38,356 nt of DNA, taken from contig CAAGDE010000184.1 of assembly GCA_900768535.1 (NCBI GenBank), positions 1 through 38,356 on the forward strand, given 5' to 3'. Source of the DNA: Clostridia bacterium. GTDB lineage: Bacteria; Bacillota; Clostridia; Oscillospirales; CAG-272. This document shows, piece by piece, positions 1 through 6,570 of this stretch. Every line of letters starts with the position of its first letter. Position 1 is the stretch's first letter. The notes under the pieces were generated by a model. The model had not been told where the DNA came from, searched no databases, and saw only the letters and a program-made list of their open reading frames with translations. Both the position numbers and the translations under genes were made by a program.

Positions 1-49
1 ACCCCCGACCAACGTACCGTAAAATCTTTCCGGTGCTTCAGTCGGGGGT
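1..49. repeat. Two-tier inverted repeat at window edge
   Basis: ACCCCCGAC at 1-9 is perfectly complementary to GTCGGGGGT at 41-49. Inside it, GTACCG (14-19) can pair with CGGTGC (31-36) with one G-U pair. The result is a long two-tier hairpin on either strand. It lies downstream of the minus-strand rhodanese-TtcA gene and could be a terminator-like or repeat element. There is no clear U-tract, and the window edge cuts off the context. Confidence 0.5.
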
Positions 50-82
50 ATGCCCTTCTCAGTGAAAGTTCTTGGGGTTCTT

Positions 83-132
83 AGACCCTTCTTCCAAGAA
101 GGGTCTGAGCAGGGTTTGGGACAGCGTCCCAA
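83..132. repeat. Tandem palindromes, probable dispersed intergenic element
   Basis: AGACCCTTCTT (83-93) and AAGAAGGGTCT (96-106) form a perfect 11-bp inverted repeat. It is followed at once by TTGGGAC (116-122), AGC, GTCCCAA (126-132), a second perfect hairpin. The pair sits just past the stop codon of the minus-strand gene that ends at 137. From memory, similar paired palindromes recur between genes in Oscillospirales genomes, so a REP/MITE-like repeat is the best reading. A transcript-end structure is the alternative. Confidence 0.5.
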
Positions 133-136
133 GGTC

Positions 137-1267
137 TTACTCCCCCTTCTCATAGCTGTCAAGGAAGTGGTGGACGGTGCCTTTTTGCTTGTAGGCGATG
201 ACGGTGTCGAGGCAGACGTTTTCGACGCTGCGAAAGATGGCGTTTTCGACGCCGGGATTGATTTTTTTCAGTTCCCGGATCAGCTCTTTGATCTCCTGGC
301 GCTTGGAGTGGTTTTGTCCGTTGTTGCAGGAGGTGCAGGTGTCGGTGAACTTGCAGGCACACTGGATGAAATGCAGTCCGTTGCTGTCGCGCCAGGACTT
401 GATATCGTCCTCGCGGATCAGGTACATCGGGCGGATCAGCTCCATGCCGGGGAAGTTGGTGCTGTGGAGCTTCGGCATCATGGTCTGAATCTGCGAGCCG
501 TAGAGCATTCCCATCAGGATGGTTTCGATCACATCGTCATAGTGATGCCCCAGAGCGATCTTGTTGCACCCCAGCTCGCGTGCGTAGGTGTAGAGATGCC
601 CGCGGCGCATCCGGGCGCAGAGGTAGCAGGGGGACTTTTCAATGTGATAGACCGACTCAAAGATATTGCTTTCAAAGACGGTGATCGGAATGCCGAGATT
701 GCGGGCGTTGGTCTCGATGATGCGGCGGTTTGCCTCGTTGTAGCCGGGGTCCATGACCAGATATTTCACGTCAAAATCCCATTGGCTGTGGCGGTGGAGC
801 TCCTCGAACAGCTTTGCCATGAGCATGGAATCCTTGCCGCCGGAGATGCAAACAGCAATTCTGTCGCCGTCCCGGATCAGCCGGTAGTCCTTGATGGCGC
901 GGACAAACCGGCTCAGGAGCGGCGCCTTGTATTTGGTGCGGATGCTTTGCTCCACGCGGGCGCGCAGGTCTCCGGACTCCTGACGGGCGATCTCCCGCCG
1001 GAGCCATGCGGCATAGCCCCCGGTGAGGCTGTACGCCCGGTAGCCGCGCTCGCACAGCGTGTCGGCGACCGCAACGCTGTTGACCCCGCGCGCGCAGACG
1101 ATGACAATCGGCAGCTCCGCCTCCGCCGGCGGCATACCGAGCAGGGTCTCCTCCGTAGCGGGAACCGACCCCGGAATGACCCCGTAAGCCCGCTCGGATT
1201 CGCTCCGCATATCCAATATCCTGCACCCCGTGCCGAGTGCCTCCAGTTCATCAACCGAAATTTCCAT
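137..1267 (-). CDS. Rhodanese domain fused to TtcA-type tRNA thiolation enzyme
   Basis: 376 aa. Residues 1-95 form a rhodanese-like sulfurtransferase domain with the active-site loop CARGVNS (Cys58). Residues 105-376 are a PP-loop ATPase of the TtcA/TtuA class with SGGKDS at 142-147 and GHHYDD at 240-245. Cysteines at 214 and 217 (CYLC) and near 303-305 (CAC) fit the Cys set that holds the [4Fe-4S] cluster in TtcA. TtcA enzymes activate a tRNA base with ATP and insert sulfur, making 2-thiocytidine. A fused rhodanese could deliver the persulfide sulfur; that is inference. The start ATG at 1267 follows a GGGGCGGA-type RBS and a consensus promoter. The exact tRNA target is not shown by the sequence. 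A second TtcA-type gene lies at 4203-4994. Confidence 0.88.
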   Translation of the reverse strand: MEISVDELEALGTGCRILDMRSESERAYGVIPGSVPATEETLLGMPPAEAELPIVIVCARGVNSVAVADTLCERGYRAYSLTGGYAAWLRREIARQESGDLRARVEQSIRTKYKAPLLSRFVRAIKDYRLIRDGDRIAVCISGGKDSMLMAKLFEELHRHSQWDFDVKYLVMDPGYNEANRRIIETNARNLGIPITVFESNIFESVYHIEKSPCYLCARMRRGHLYTYARELGCNKIALGHHYDDVIETILMGMLYGSQIQTMMPKLHSTNFPGMELIRPMYLIREDDIKSWRDSNGLHFIQCACKFTDTCTSCNNGQNHSKRQEIKELIRELKKINPGVENAIFRSVENVCLDTVIAYKQKGTVHHFLDSYEKGE

Positions 1268-1299
1268 CTGTTCCGCCCCTCTGCGTCATATTCCGCTCT

Positions 1300-1328
1300 A
1301 TTGTACCACATCAACGGCAAAAAGTCAA
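1300..1328 (-). promoter_or_regulatory. SigA promoter of rhodanese-TtcA gene
   Basis: On the minus strand, TTGACT (-35, 1323-1328) and TACAAT (-10, 1300-1305) are separated by 17 bp and lie about 30 bp upstream of the ATG at 1267. The gene therefore has its own promoter and is not simply read from the upstream YgiQ operon. Confidence 0.8.
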
Positions 1329-1389
1329 GAGGTTTGCGGCAAGACCGCATACGTTGAACGCTTTTCTTTTCCGCTTTATTTTTTTATCA

Positions 1390-1416
1390 CCAATTGCAAT
1401 AGCAAGTTGCAATTGG
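1390..1416. repeat. Perfect 10-bp inverted repeat
   Basis: CCAATTGCAA (1390-1399) and TTGCAATTGG (1407-1416) flank a 7-nt loop just past the stop of the 193-aa minus-strand gene. The T-tract lies on the wrong side of the stem for a minus-strand terminator, so it is only called an inverted repeat at the border of the AT-rich islet. Confidence 0.6.
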
Positions 1417-1431
1417 CGATCCATTTTCACC

Positions 1432-2013
1432 CTATAAAGCAGACACTTGGTACAGGGAGATAATATCCATATTTCCGGATTCAAAAAAGACTTGTGGCAA
1501 TTCGTTTACTAATTTCATACGTTCTTCTAAGTAAATGTTAACAGAATTGATGCTTTCAAATAAACCGTTTTGATTTAAAGATGAAAAACTGGATTTGAAC
1601 AGATCCATATGACCTATTACATCAGACAGCAAAGCTGAATAATAATCATAGGCACAAATGCCAACATCATATCCCAAAAAATTATTTGACAAGGCAAATT
1701 GTTTGTGTAATTCATGATTTAATGGTAATTCTTTACCCTCAACTTCAATATATAGTATCCGATAGTCTTGACCATGATCTTCACAAGCTTTTTGATAGTC
1801 TTTTAATGATACAAAATCTATTAATCCAACAGAAAAAGGTTGAATACTTAAATCATCAATAAAATTGTAAAATCGGGTTATTTGAACAGTTTCTAATGAT
1901 TTTTCTAATAGGTAATCTTCTAATGGCCAAGCATTGTTTTCTATTCCTGAATAAAACACTCCATTATAATTCTGTGGAAAACCTGTAACCAAAAAACCGT
2001 TTGAGTAATGCAT
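1432..2013 (-). CDS. Unrecognised 193-aa protein, candidate orphan immunity protein
   Basis: I do not recognise this protein. It has 193 aa, is acidic and rich in Phe, Tyr, Leu and Asn, and shows no signal peptide or membrane segment, so it is probably cytosolic. Its codon use is strikingly AT-rich compared with every neighbour, which points to horizontal acquisition. It starts at ATG 2013 after a GGAG motif with 8-nt spacing. The sequence directly upstream on the same strand is a truncated HINT domain of the kind found before the toxic tip of polymorphic toxins. In such loci the gene downstream of the toxin is normally its immunity gene. The immunity role therefore rests on context, size and composition only. 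It could also be an unrelated small islet gene. Confidence 0.6.
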   Translation of the reverse strand: MHYSNGFLVTGFPQNYNGVFYSGIENNAWPLEDYLLEKSLETVQITRFYNFIDDLSIQPFSVGLIDFVSLKDYQKACEDHGQDYRILYIEVEGKELPLNHELHKQFALSNNFLGYDVGICAYDYYSALLSDVIGHMDLFKSSFSSLNQNGLFESINSVNIYLEERMKLVNELPQVFFESGNMDIISLYQVSAL

Positions 2014-2210
2014 ATATTTGACTCCAATTTTAATATTTTAAATATATTAGTTTCATTTGTTTCAGGATCAGTTGCCCATACATAATCGCCAATTTCGATT
2101 TCTTCAATTGGTTTAGAACTGTTTTCTGTTGCAATTAAAGTTCCAGAAATAAAGCATGCGGTATCGCAAATGTTTTTAAGTGCTTTTGAAACATCCTTTT
2201 TTGTTGTGGG
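2014..2210 (-). pseudogene. Truncated HINT (pretoxin intein-like) domain remnant
   Basis: On the minus strand this stretch encodes a fragment with the HINT start signature: Cys at 2154-2156 followed by FISGTLIAT, then KPIEEIEIGDYVWATDPET. These are the first 40 or so residues of the self-cleaving HINT domain that precedes toxin tips in polymorphic (PT-HINT) toxins. No secretion domain or toxin body exists upstream, because the YgiQ stop codon lies within 40 bp. After about residue 45 the homology ends and the frame runs into an unrelated tail, with no His-Asn C-terminal splice motif. It has the same AT-rich composition as the downstream 193-aa gene. It is best read as the relic of a toxin-immunity cassette. 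Confidence 0.7.
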
Positions 2211-2245
2211 GAGCGGGAGTGGAAAGCCATGCGGTATGCTCAACC

Positions 2246-4240
2246 TTACCGCTTTTGGGGGCCGCCTTTTTTGGCGCGGCTGGCGGGGGTTGACTTGCTG
2301 CGGGTGAGGGGCTTGGAGTGCTTTTCCGTTCGCCTTTTTTCCGGGCACACCGGGCGGTTATTTCGCTTTCCGGTTGTGGCGGCGGGCTTGGGCGGGGGTG
2401 TGCGCCGGTCGCCGCTCTCCGGGCGGACCAGGCAGTCGGGACCGTATCCGATCAGATCCTCTCTGCCTGCGCGGCGCAGGGCTTCCCGCACCAGCGGGGC
2501 GTTCTGCGGGCGGTTGAACTGCAGCAGGGCGCGCTGCAGCTGTTTTTCGTGATAGTCGGTGGCAACGTAGACCGGCTTCATGTTGAGCGGGTTGATGCCG
2601 GTGTAGAACATCACCGTGGACGCGGTTCCCGGCGTGGGGTAGTAGTCCTGCACCTGCTCCGGCGCGTAATGGTTGCGTTTGAGGCACAGCGCCAGCTCGA
2701 TGGCGTCCGCCAGGGTCGATCCCGGATGGCTGGACATCAGGTAGGGGACGAGGTACTGCTCCTTGCCGAGGCTTTTGGTGATGCGGAAGAACGTTTCGCG
2801 GAACTGCTCGTAGACCGCGAACGGCGGCTTTCCCATGCAGGACAGCACTGCATCCGAGCAATGCTCCGGCGCGACCTTGAGCTGTCCGCTGACGTTGTCG
2901 CGCACCAGCTTGCGAAAGAAGCTGTCGTCCGGATCCAGCATGAGATAATCGAACCGGATGCCGCTGCGGATAAACACTTTTTTGACCTTCGGGAGTGCTT
3001 CGATCTCTTCGATCAGGTGCATATATTCGCTGTGGTCGACCCGGAGATTTTTGCACGGGGTCGGCGCCAGGCACTTGCGGTTTGCGCAGACACCGTGCTC
3101 CAGCTGTTTTTCGCAGGCTGGGTAGCGGAAATTCGCGGTCGGACCGCCGACATCGTGGATGTATCCCTTAAAGCCGGGCAGGGCAGTGATCTTTTTCGCT
3201 TCCTCCACCACGCTCTCCACGCTCCGGGAGCGCACGGTTCTGCCCTGATGGAAGGCGAGCGCGCAGAAGTTGCACCCGCCGAAGCAGCCCCGGTTGTGCG
3301 TCAGGGAGAACTGCACCTCCTCGATGCCCGGCACTCCGCCCGCCGCGTCATAGGACGGGTGGCAGGCGCGCTGATAGGGGAGGGAATAGACGTGATCCAA
3401 CTCCTCCCGCTCCAGGGGCGGCATGGGCGGATTCTGCACCAGCAGCTTCCCGTCATAGCGTTCGCAGATGGCGCGTCCGTTGATGGCGTCCTGGTTTCTG
3501 TACTGAATACCGAACGCCTCGGCGTAAGCGCGTTTGTCATTCTTCAGGACGTTATAATCGAAGGTTGCCGCGACCGCATAGTGGACCGGATCGTCCGGGT
3601 CGCAGAGATAGACCGTCCCGCGCACATCCCGGATTTTTTTGATCGGCACGCCGCGGTCCAGCAGAGCGGCAATGCGCAGCAGGATGTTCTCGCCCATGCC
3701 GTAGGTCAGCAGATCGGCGCGGCTGTCCACGAGGATGGAACGGCGCACCTTGTTGTCCCAGTAATCGTAGTGCGCAAACCGCCGCAGGGACGCCTCCAGC
3801 CCGCCGAGGATCACCGGGACGTCCCCGTAGGCTTCCCGGATGCGGTTGGTGTAGACGATGACCGCGCGGTCGGGGCGTTTGCCGATTTCACCGCCGGGGG
3901 TGTAATAGTCGAAGGAGCGCTTTTTCTTTGCGGCGGTGTAGTGCGCCACCATGCTGTCGATGTTCCCGGACGTGACCAGGAAGCCGAGCCGGGGCTTGCC
4001 GTATTCGCGGAAGGCATCGCAGGAGCGGTAGTCCGGCTGTGCCAGGATTGCCACTCGGTATCCTGCGTCCTCCAGAATGCGGGAAATGATCGACACACCG
4101 AAGGACGGGTGATCGACATAGGCATCTCCGCTGACGTAAACGAAGTCGGGTCTGTCCCACCCGCGCGCTTCCATGTCGGCGCGGCAGAGCGGCAGAAATC
4201 CGTCAGTGCTGCGGGGTGCTGTTTGCTGATTCGGTTTCAT
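2246..4240 (-). CDS. YgiQ-family radical SAM protein
   Basis: 664 aa from ATG 4240, chosen because AGGAGG stands 6 nt upstream; an upstream ATG in the same frame lacks an RBS. The radical SAM cluster motif CxxxCxxC is CFGGCNFC (Cys319, Cys323, Cys326). Upstream lies the family's N-terminal domain with a cobalamin-binding-like Rossmann pattern. The long, conserved C-terminal half contains KVAPEHCSD and YYPTPGT stretches typical of the YgiQ/UPF0313 family. The last 60 or so residues are a basic, low-complexity tail rich in Lys, Arg and Pro. The reaction of this family is not established. The start overlaps the 3' end of the TtcA-type gene by 38 bp, so the two are co-transcribed. Just past its stop lies the AT-rich HINT islet. 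Confidence 0.9.
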   Translation of the reverse strand: MKPNQQTAPRSTDGFLPLCRADMEARGWDRPDFVYVSGDAYVDHPSFGVSIISRILEDAGYRVAILAQPDYRSCDAFREYGKPRLGFLVTSGNIDSMVAHYTAAKKKRSFDYYTPGGEIGKRPDRAVIVYTNRIREAYGDVPVILGGLEASLRRFAHYDYWDNKVRRSILVDSRADLLTYGMGENILLRIAALLDRGVPIKKIRDVRGTVYLCDPDDPVHYAVAATFDYNVLKNDKRAYAEAFGIQYRNQDAINGRAICERYDGKLLVQNPPMPPLEREELDHVYSLPYQRACHPSYDAAGGVPGIEEVQFSLTHNRGCFGGCNFCALAFHQGRTVRSRSVESVVEEAKKITALPGFKGYIHDVGGPTANFRYPACEKQLEHGVCANRKCLAPTPCKNLRVDHSEYMHLIEEIEALPKVKKVFIRSGIRFDYLMLDPDDSFFRKLVRDNVSGQLKVAPEHCSDAVLSCMGKPPFAVYEQFRETFFRITKSLGKEQYLVPYLMSSHPGSTLADAIELALCLKRNHYAPEQVQDYYPTPGTASTVMFYTGINPLNMKPVYVATDYHEKQLQRALLQFNRPQNAPLVREALRRAGREDLIGYGPDCLVRPESGDRRTPPPKPAATTGKRNNRPVCPEKRRTEKHSKPLTRSKSTPASRAKKGGPQKR

Positions 4241-4994
4241 CGGTTTCCTCCTGTTTGTCCGCCGTTTTCCCCGGCAGTCCGAGCCCGGAGATGTTCGCCT
4301 TTTGCATGGCACCGTAGATGCGGTGACGCAGTCCCCGGTGCCGCCGTTCCCATTCCGAGAGCATCCGCTTCATCTCCTCCCGTTCGGTGTGACCGTTCGC
4401 GGGGCAGACCGAGCGGATGACCGGAAGCTCCGCCTTCACGGCAAAATAGCGGATGTCCTTTTCCGGCAGATACAGCATGGGGCGGATCATCCGGACGCCT
4501 GTGCGGGAAAGCTCCGTCACCGGCGAAAAACAGCCGATGCGTCCCTCAAAGAACAGGTTGAGCATCAGCGTTTCGACGGCGTCATCCTGATGGTGACCGA
4601 GCGCGACCACGTTACAGCCCAGCTCCGTTGCCGCACCGTAGAGCGCACCCCGCCGCAGCTTTGCGCAGAGCGAGCAGGGGGACGGCTCCTGCCGGATCTC
4701 AAAGACGATTCTGGCAATCTCCGTGGGAATGACCGTAAAGGGTACGTCCAGCTGTTCACACAGCCGCGCGATGGGGGAAAAGTCCGTCCCGCCGGGGAAG
4801 CCCATGTCCACCGTGATTGCCTGCAGGCTGTAGGGAACGGGGTAAAACCGGCGCAGCTCCGCCATGGCGCAGAGCAGGGTCAGCGAGTCCTTTCCCGCCG
4901 ACACGCCCACTGCAATCCGGTCTCCCGGCAGGATCATGCGGTAGTCATCCAGCGCCCGCCGCACTCCGCCGAGAATGCGTTTGATTGGTTCCAT
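4203..4994 (-). CDS. TtcA-type tRNA 2-thiolation enzyme
   Basis: 263 aa from ATG 4994, selected because AAAGGAG lies 5 nt upstream; a longer reading to 5024 has no RBS. The PP-loop reads SAGKDS at 32-37, a variant of SGGKDS. GHHQDD at 133-138 is the second nucleotide-handling motif. Cys107 and Cys110 (CSLC) and a later VCPANG Cys match the cluster ligands of TtcA proteins. It lacks the rhodanese domain of the paralogue at 137-1267. The C-terminus has an acidic, Thr/Glu-rich tail. It is the first gene after a terminator hairpin and is followed by the overlapping YgiQ gene. The likely role is ATP-dependent insertion of sulfur into a tRNA base; which base cannot be told from sequence alone. Confidence 0.85.
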   Translation of the reverse strand: MEPIKRILGGVRRALDDYRMILPGDRIAVGVSAGKDSLTLLCAMAELRRFYPVPYSLQAITVDMGFPGGTDFSPIARLCEQLDVPFTVIPTEIARIVFEIRQEPSPCSLCAKLRRGALYGAATELGCNVVALGHHQDDAVETLMLNLFFEGRIGCFSPVTELSRTGVRMIRPMLYLPEKDIRYFAVKAELPVIRSVCPANGHTEREEMKRMLSEWERRHRGLRHRIYGAMQKANISGLGLPGKTADKQEETDETESANSTPQH

Positions 4995-5021
4995 ATGTTC
5001 TCCTTTGAGACGGATTCCACC

Positions 5022-5052
5022 CAACAGAAAAGGGGCTTGCTGCAGCCCCTTT
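5022..5052 (-). terminator. Rho-independent terminator
   Basis: On the minus strand, AAAGGGGC (5045-5052) pairs with GCCCCTTT (5029-5036) around an 8-nt loop and runs on into TTCTGTT. It stands 13 bp past the stop of the small membrane protein gene and about 30 bp before the TtcA start. It would end or attenuate the ferredoxin-trmN6 operon ahead of the TtcA-YgiQ pair. Confidence 0.75.
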
Positions 5053-5064
5053 CGGATGTGGTGC

Positions 5065-5355
5065 TTATTCGGCTTTGGCGTCCCCGGCAGGGGCTTCCGT
5101 CTCCGGAGCCGGAGCTTCCTCCGCCGGAGCCTCCTCTGCGGGGGCTTCCTCGGCTGCGGGCTCCTCTGCGGCAGGGGCTTCGGTCTCCGCCGGCTCCTGT
5201 GCGACCGGCTCTTCCGGCTCGCCTGCGAAATCGGCTTCTTCCTTGGTCAGCTGTCTGATCTTCTTAAAATCGTAGATGATCCTGCCGACCAGAGCGGCAC
5301 CTGCGGCGATTGCGACCGCACCGAGAACCTTGACCTTCTTGTCATTCTTTTTCAT
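5065..5355 (-). CDS. Small membrane-anchored Ala/Glu/Pro-rich protein
   Basis: 96 aa. A short Lys-rich start is followed by one hydrophobic segment (about residues 9-26, VLGAVAIAAGAALVGRII). A basic juxtamembrane stretch comes next, and then a 55-residue low-complexity tail of repeated E-A-P/A-E-E units. A Lys-rich N-terminus and a single segment suggest a membrane anchor with a disordered acidic tail, and the overall build recalls small YtxH-like envelope proteins. No catalytic motif is seen. ATG 5355 overlaps the trmN6 stop (ATGA) and has AAAGGAG upstream, so it is translated with trmN6. It ends at a terminator. Its function is unknown. Confidence 0.75.
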   Translation of the reverse strand: MKKNDKKVKVLGAVAIAAGAALVGRIIYDFKKIRQLTKEEADFAGEPEEPVAQEPAETEAPAAEEPAAEEAPAEEAPAEEAPAPETEAPAGDAKAE

Positions 5356-6182
5356 GGCTGTATCTCCTTTGTTTTATTGGAATCCATAAGAACAGTGTTG
5401 CGCCGGTTTTCCCCCATCCATTCGCAGGTGTCGTAAATTTTTTTTGCCTCTGCGGTGAGAACGCGGGTTCCCGTGGGGGAGGTATTCGGCTCATAGAGGA
5501 ACAGCGGCGGCGTGATGCGCAGATCGGGCAAGCCGTCCCGCACCGCTTCCGCCAGGATTGCACAGGGCTCGCGTGACGCATCTGCATGGACAACCGTCAT
5601 GCGCTTCGGTTCCAGGCGGTTGGCACGCATGGCGGCAAACAGCTCCGGCAGACGCTCCGGCTTCCAGACCACGCAGAACCGTCCGCCCGTGCGCAGGATC
5701 CGTCCTGCCGCGGCGCAGAAATCCCCGATTCCGCCGGCGACCTCGTGCCTGGCGATCTCCTTTTCGGTATGCCGGTTGGATCTGCCGCTTCCGGGACGCA
5801 GATAGGGGGGATTGGAGATAACCAGCCCGACCTCTCCGCCGCAGATCTGCAGATTCAGCGCCCGCACATCCCCGTTCCAGACGGCGATGCGGTCACTCAT
5901 GCCGTTGAGCGCGGCATTGCGGCGGCACAGCCCGGCGTACTCGGGCTGAAGCTCCGCTGCAAGCACCGTTTTCACTTTGTTTTTTGCACAGAGCAGGAGC
6001 GGAAGAATTCCGGTTCCGCTTCCGAGGTCGACCGCCGCGGCACGTGGCTGGGGGCGGACAAACGCGGCAAGCAGAAACGCATCGGTTCCGAAGGTCAGAC
6101 CGTTTTTTCTGCGGATCAGACGCACCTGCTCATTGACTGTATCAAGCTGTTCGTCCGGGGATCGGGTGAAGGGCTCTGTCAT
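5352..6182 (-). CDS. tRNA1(Val) (adenine(37)-N6)-methyltransferase-like, TrmN6 family
   Basis: 276 aa from ATG 6182, which has GGGAGG upstream; the longer open frame to 6407 only shadows the ferredoxin gene. The SAM-binding motif I is VDLGSGTGIL at 51-60, and the N6-adenine methyltransferase motif IV is NPPY at 124-127. The N-terminal LTFGTDAFLLA stretch is characteristic of the YfiC/TrmN6 group. The same gene (yabB in Bacillus subtilis) sits near holB and yaaT in Firmicutes, and the order holB-ricT-(ferredoxin)-trmN6 is preserved here. The exact modified position is inferred from the family. Confidence 0.85.
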   Translation of the reverse strand: MTEPFTRSPDEQLDTVNEQVRLIRRKNGLTFGTDAFLLAAFVRPQPRAAAVDLGSGTGILPLLLCAKNKVKTVLAAELQPEYAGLCRRNAALNGMSDRIAVWNGDVRALNLQICGGEVGLVISNPPYLRPGSGRSNRHTEKEIARHEVAGGIGDFCAAAGRILRTGGRFCVVWKPERLPELFAAMRANRLEPKRMTVVHADASREPCAILAEAVRDGLPDLRITPPLFLYEPNTSPTGTRVLTAEAKKIYDTCEWMGENRRNTVLMDSNKTKEIQP

Positions 6183-6215
6183 GCGGTCACCTCCCGGACG
6201 GAATGGTTCGTTTTT

Positions 6216-6238
6216 GGGGACAGGCAGAACCTGTCCCC
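6216..6238. repeat. Perfect hairpin between ferredoxin and trmN6
   Basis: GGGGACAGG (6216-6224) and CCTGTCCCC (6230-6238) form a 9-bp GC-rich stem with a 5-nt loop in the 73-bp gap. On the minus strand it is followed by A residues, not U residues, so it is not a canonical terminator. It may stabilise or process the mRNA, or be a small repeat. Confidence 0.6.
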
Positions 6239-6255
6239 TCGGTCGTTGATGTAGA

Positions 6256-6426
6256 TCAAGCCTCCCGGGGCGCACCCACAGGGCAGGTATCCGCGCAGCT
6301 TCCGCAGCTGATGCACTTGTCCGCATCGATCTCGTACTTGCCGTCGCCTTCTTTGATCGCTTCGACCGGGCACGCCTCGGCGCAGGCGCCGCAGGACACG
6401 CAGTCATCGGAAATCTTATAAGCCAT
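6256..6426 (-). CDS. 2[4Fe-4S] clostridial-type ferredoxin
   Basis: 56 aa. Two complete 4Fe-4S motifs are present: CVSCGACAEACP (residues 9-20) and CISCGSCADTCP (38-49). These eight cysteines make a bacterial-type ferredoxin of normal length, a low-potential electron carrier in the cytosol. The start ATG 6426 lies 7 nt after AGGAGG and about 70 bp downstream of a consensus promoter. It heads the run with trmN6 and the small membrane protein. Its position beside ricT, whose family binds 4Fe-4S clusters, and before radical SAM and TtcA genes makes a dedicated partner possible, but this is inference. Confidence 0.95.
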   Translation of the reverse strand: MAYKISDDCVSCGACAEACPVEAIKEGDGKYEIDADKCISCGSCADTCPVGAPREA

Positions 6427-6497
6427 GTCTGTAACCTCCTGTTTCAGAATACCGTGGCAGCACCCGTCACACGGGGCGACCGACTGCTACCACTTAT

Positions 6498-6525
6498 ATT
6501 GTACCATATTTTTTTGATTTTGCAA
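6498..6525 (-). promoter_or_regulatory. Promoter of ferredoxin-trmN6 operon
   Basis: On the minus strand, TTGCAA (6520-6525), a 16-bp spacer and TACAAT (6498-6503) lie upstream of the ferredoxin ATG at 6426. The 144-bp gap between ferredoxin and ricT holds this promoter and an AT-rich stretch with no further gene. Confidence 0.7.
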
Positions 6526-6570
6526 CCGGTTTTTCAAAAAAATTTTCGGTTTTCGGGCGCTTTTTGCAAA

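Noticed and set aside
2318..4420. 700-codon plus-strand open frame opposite ygiQ and the TtcA gene
   Set aside because: It is antisense to two clear genes, has no domain, and is explained by GC-rich codon use keeping the opposite frame open.
5075..5275. Ser/Gly/Ala-repeat frame on the plus strand, looking like a repeat protein
   Set aside because: Antisense to the Ala/Glu/Pro-rich tail of the small membrane protein; the repeats are a by-product of that tail.
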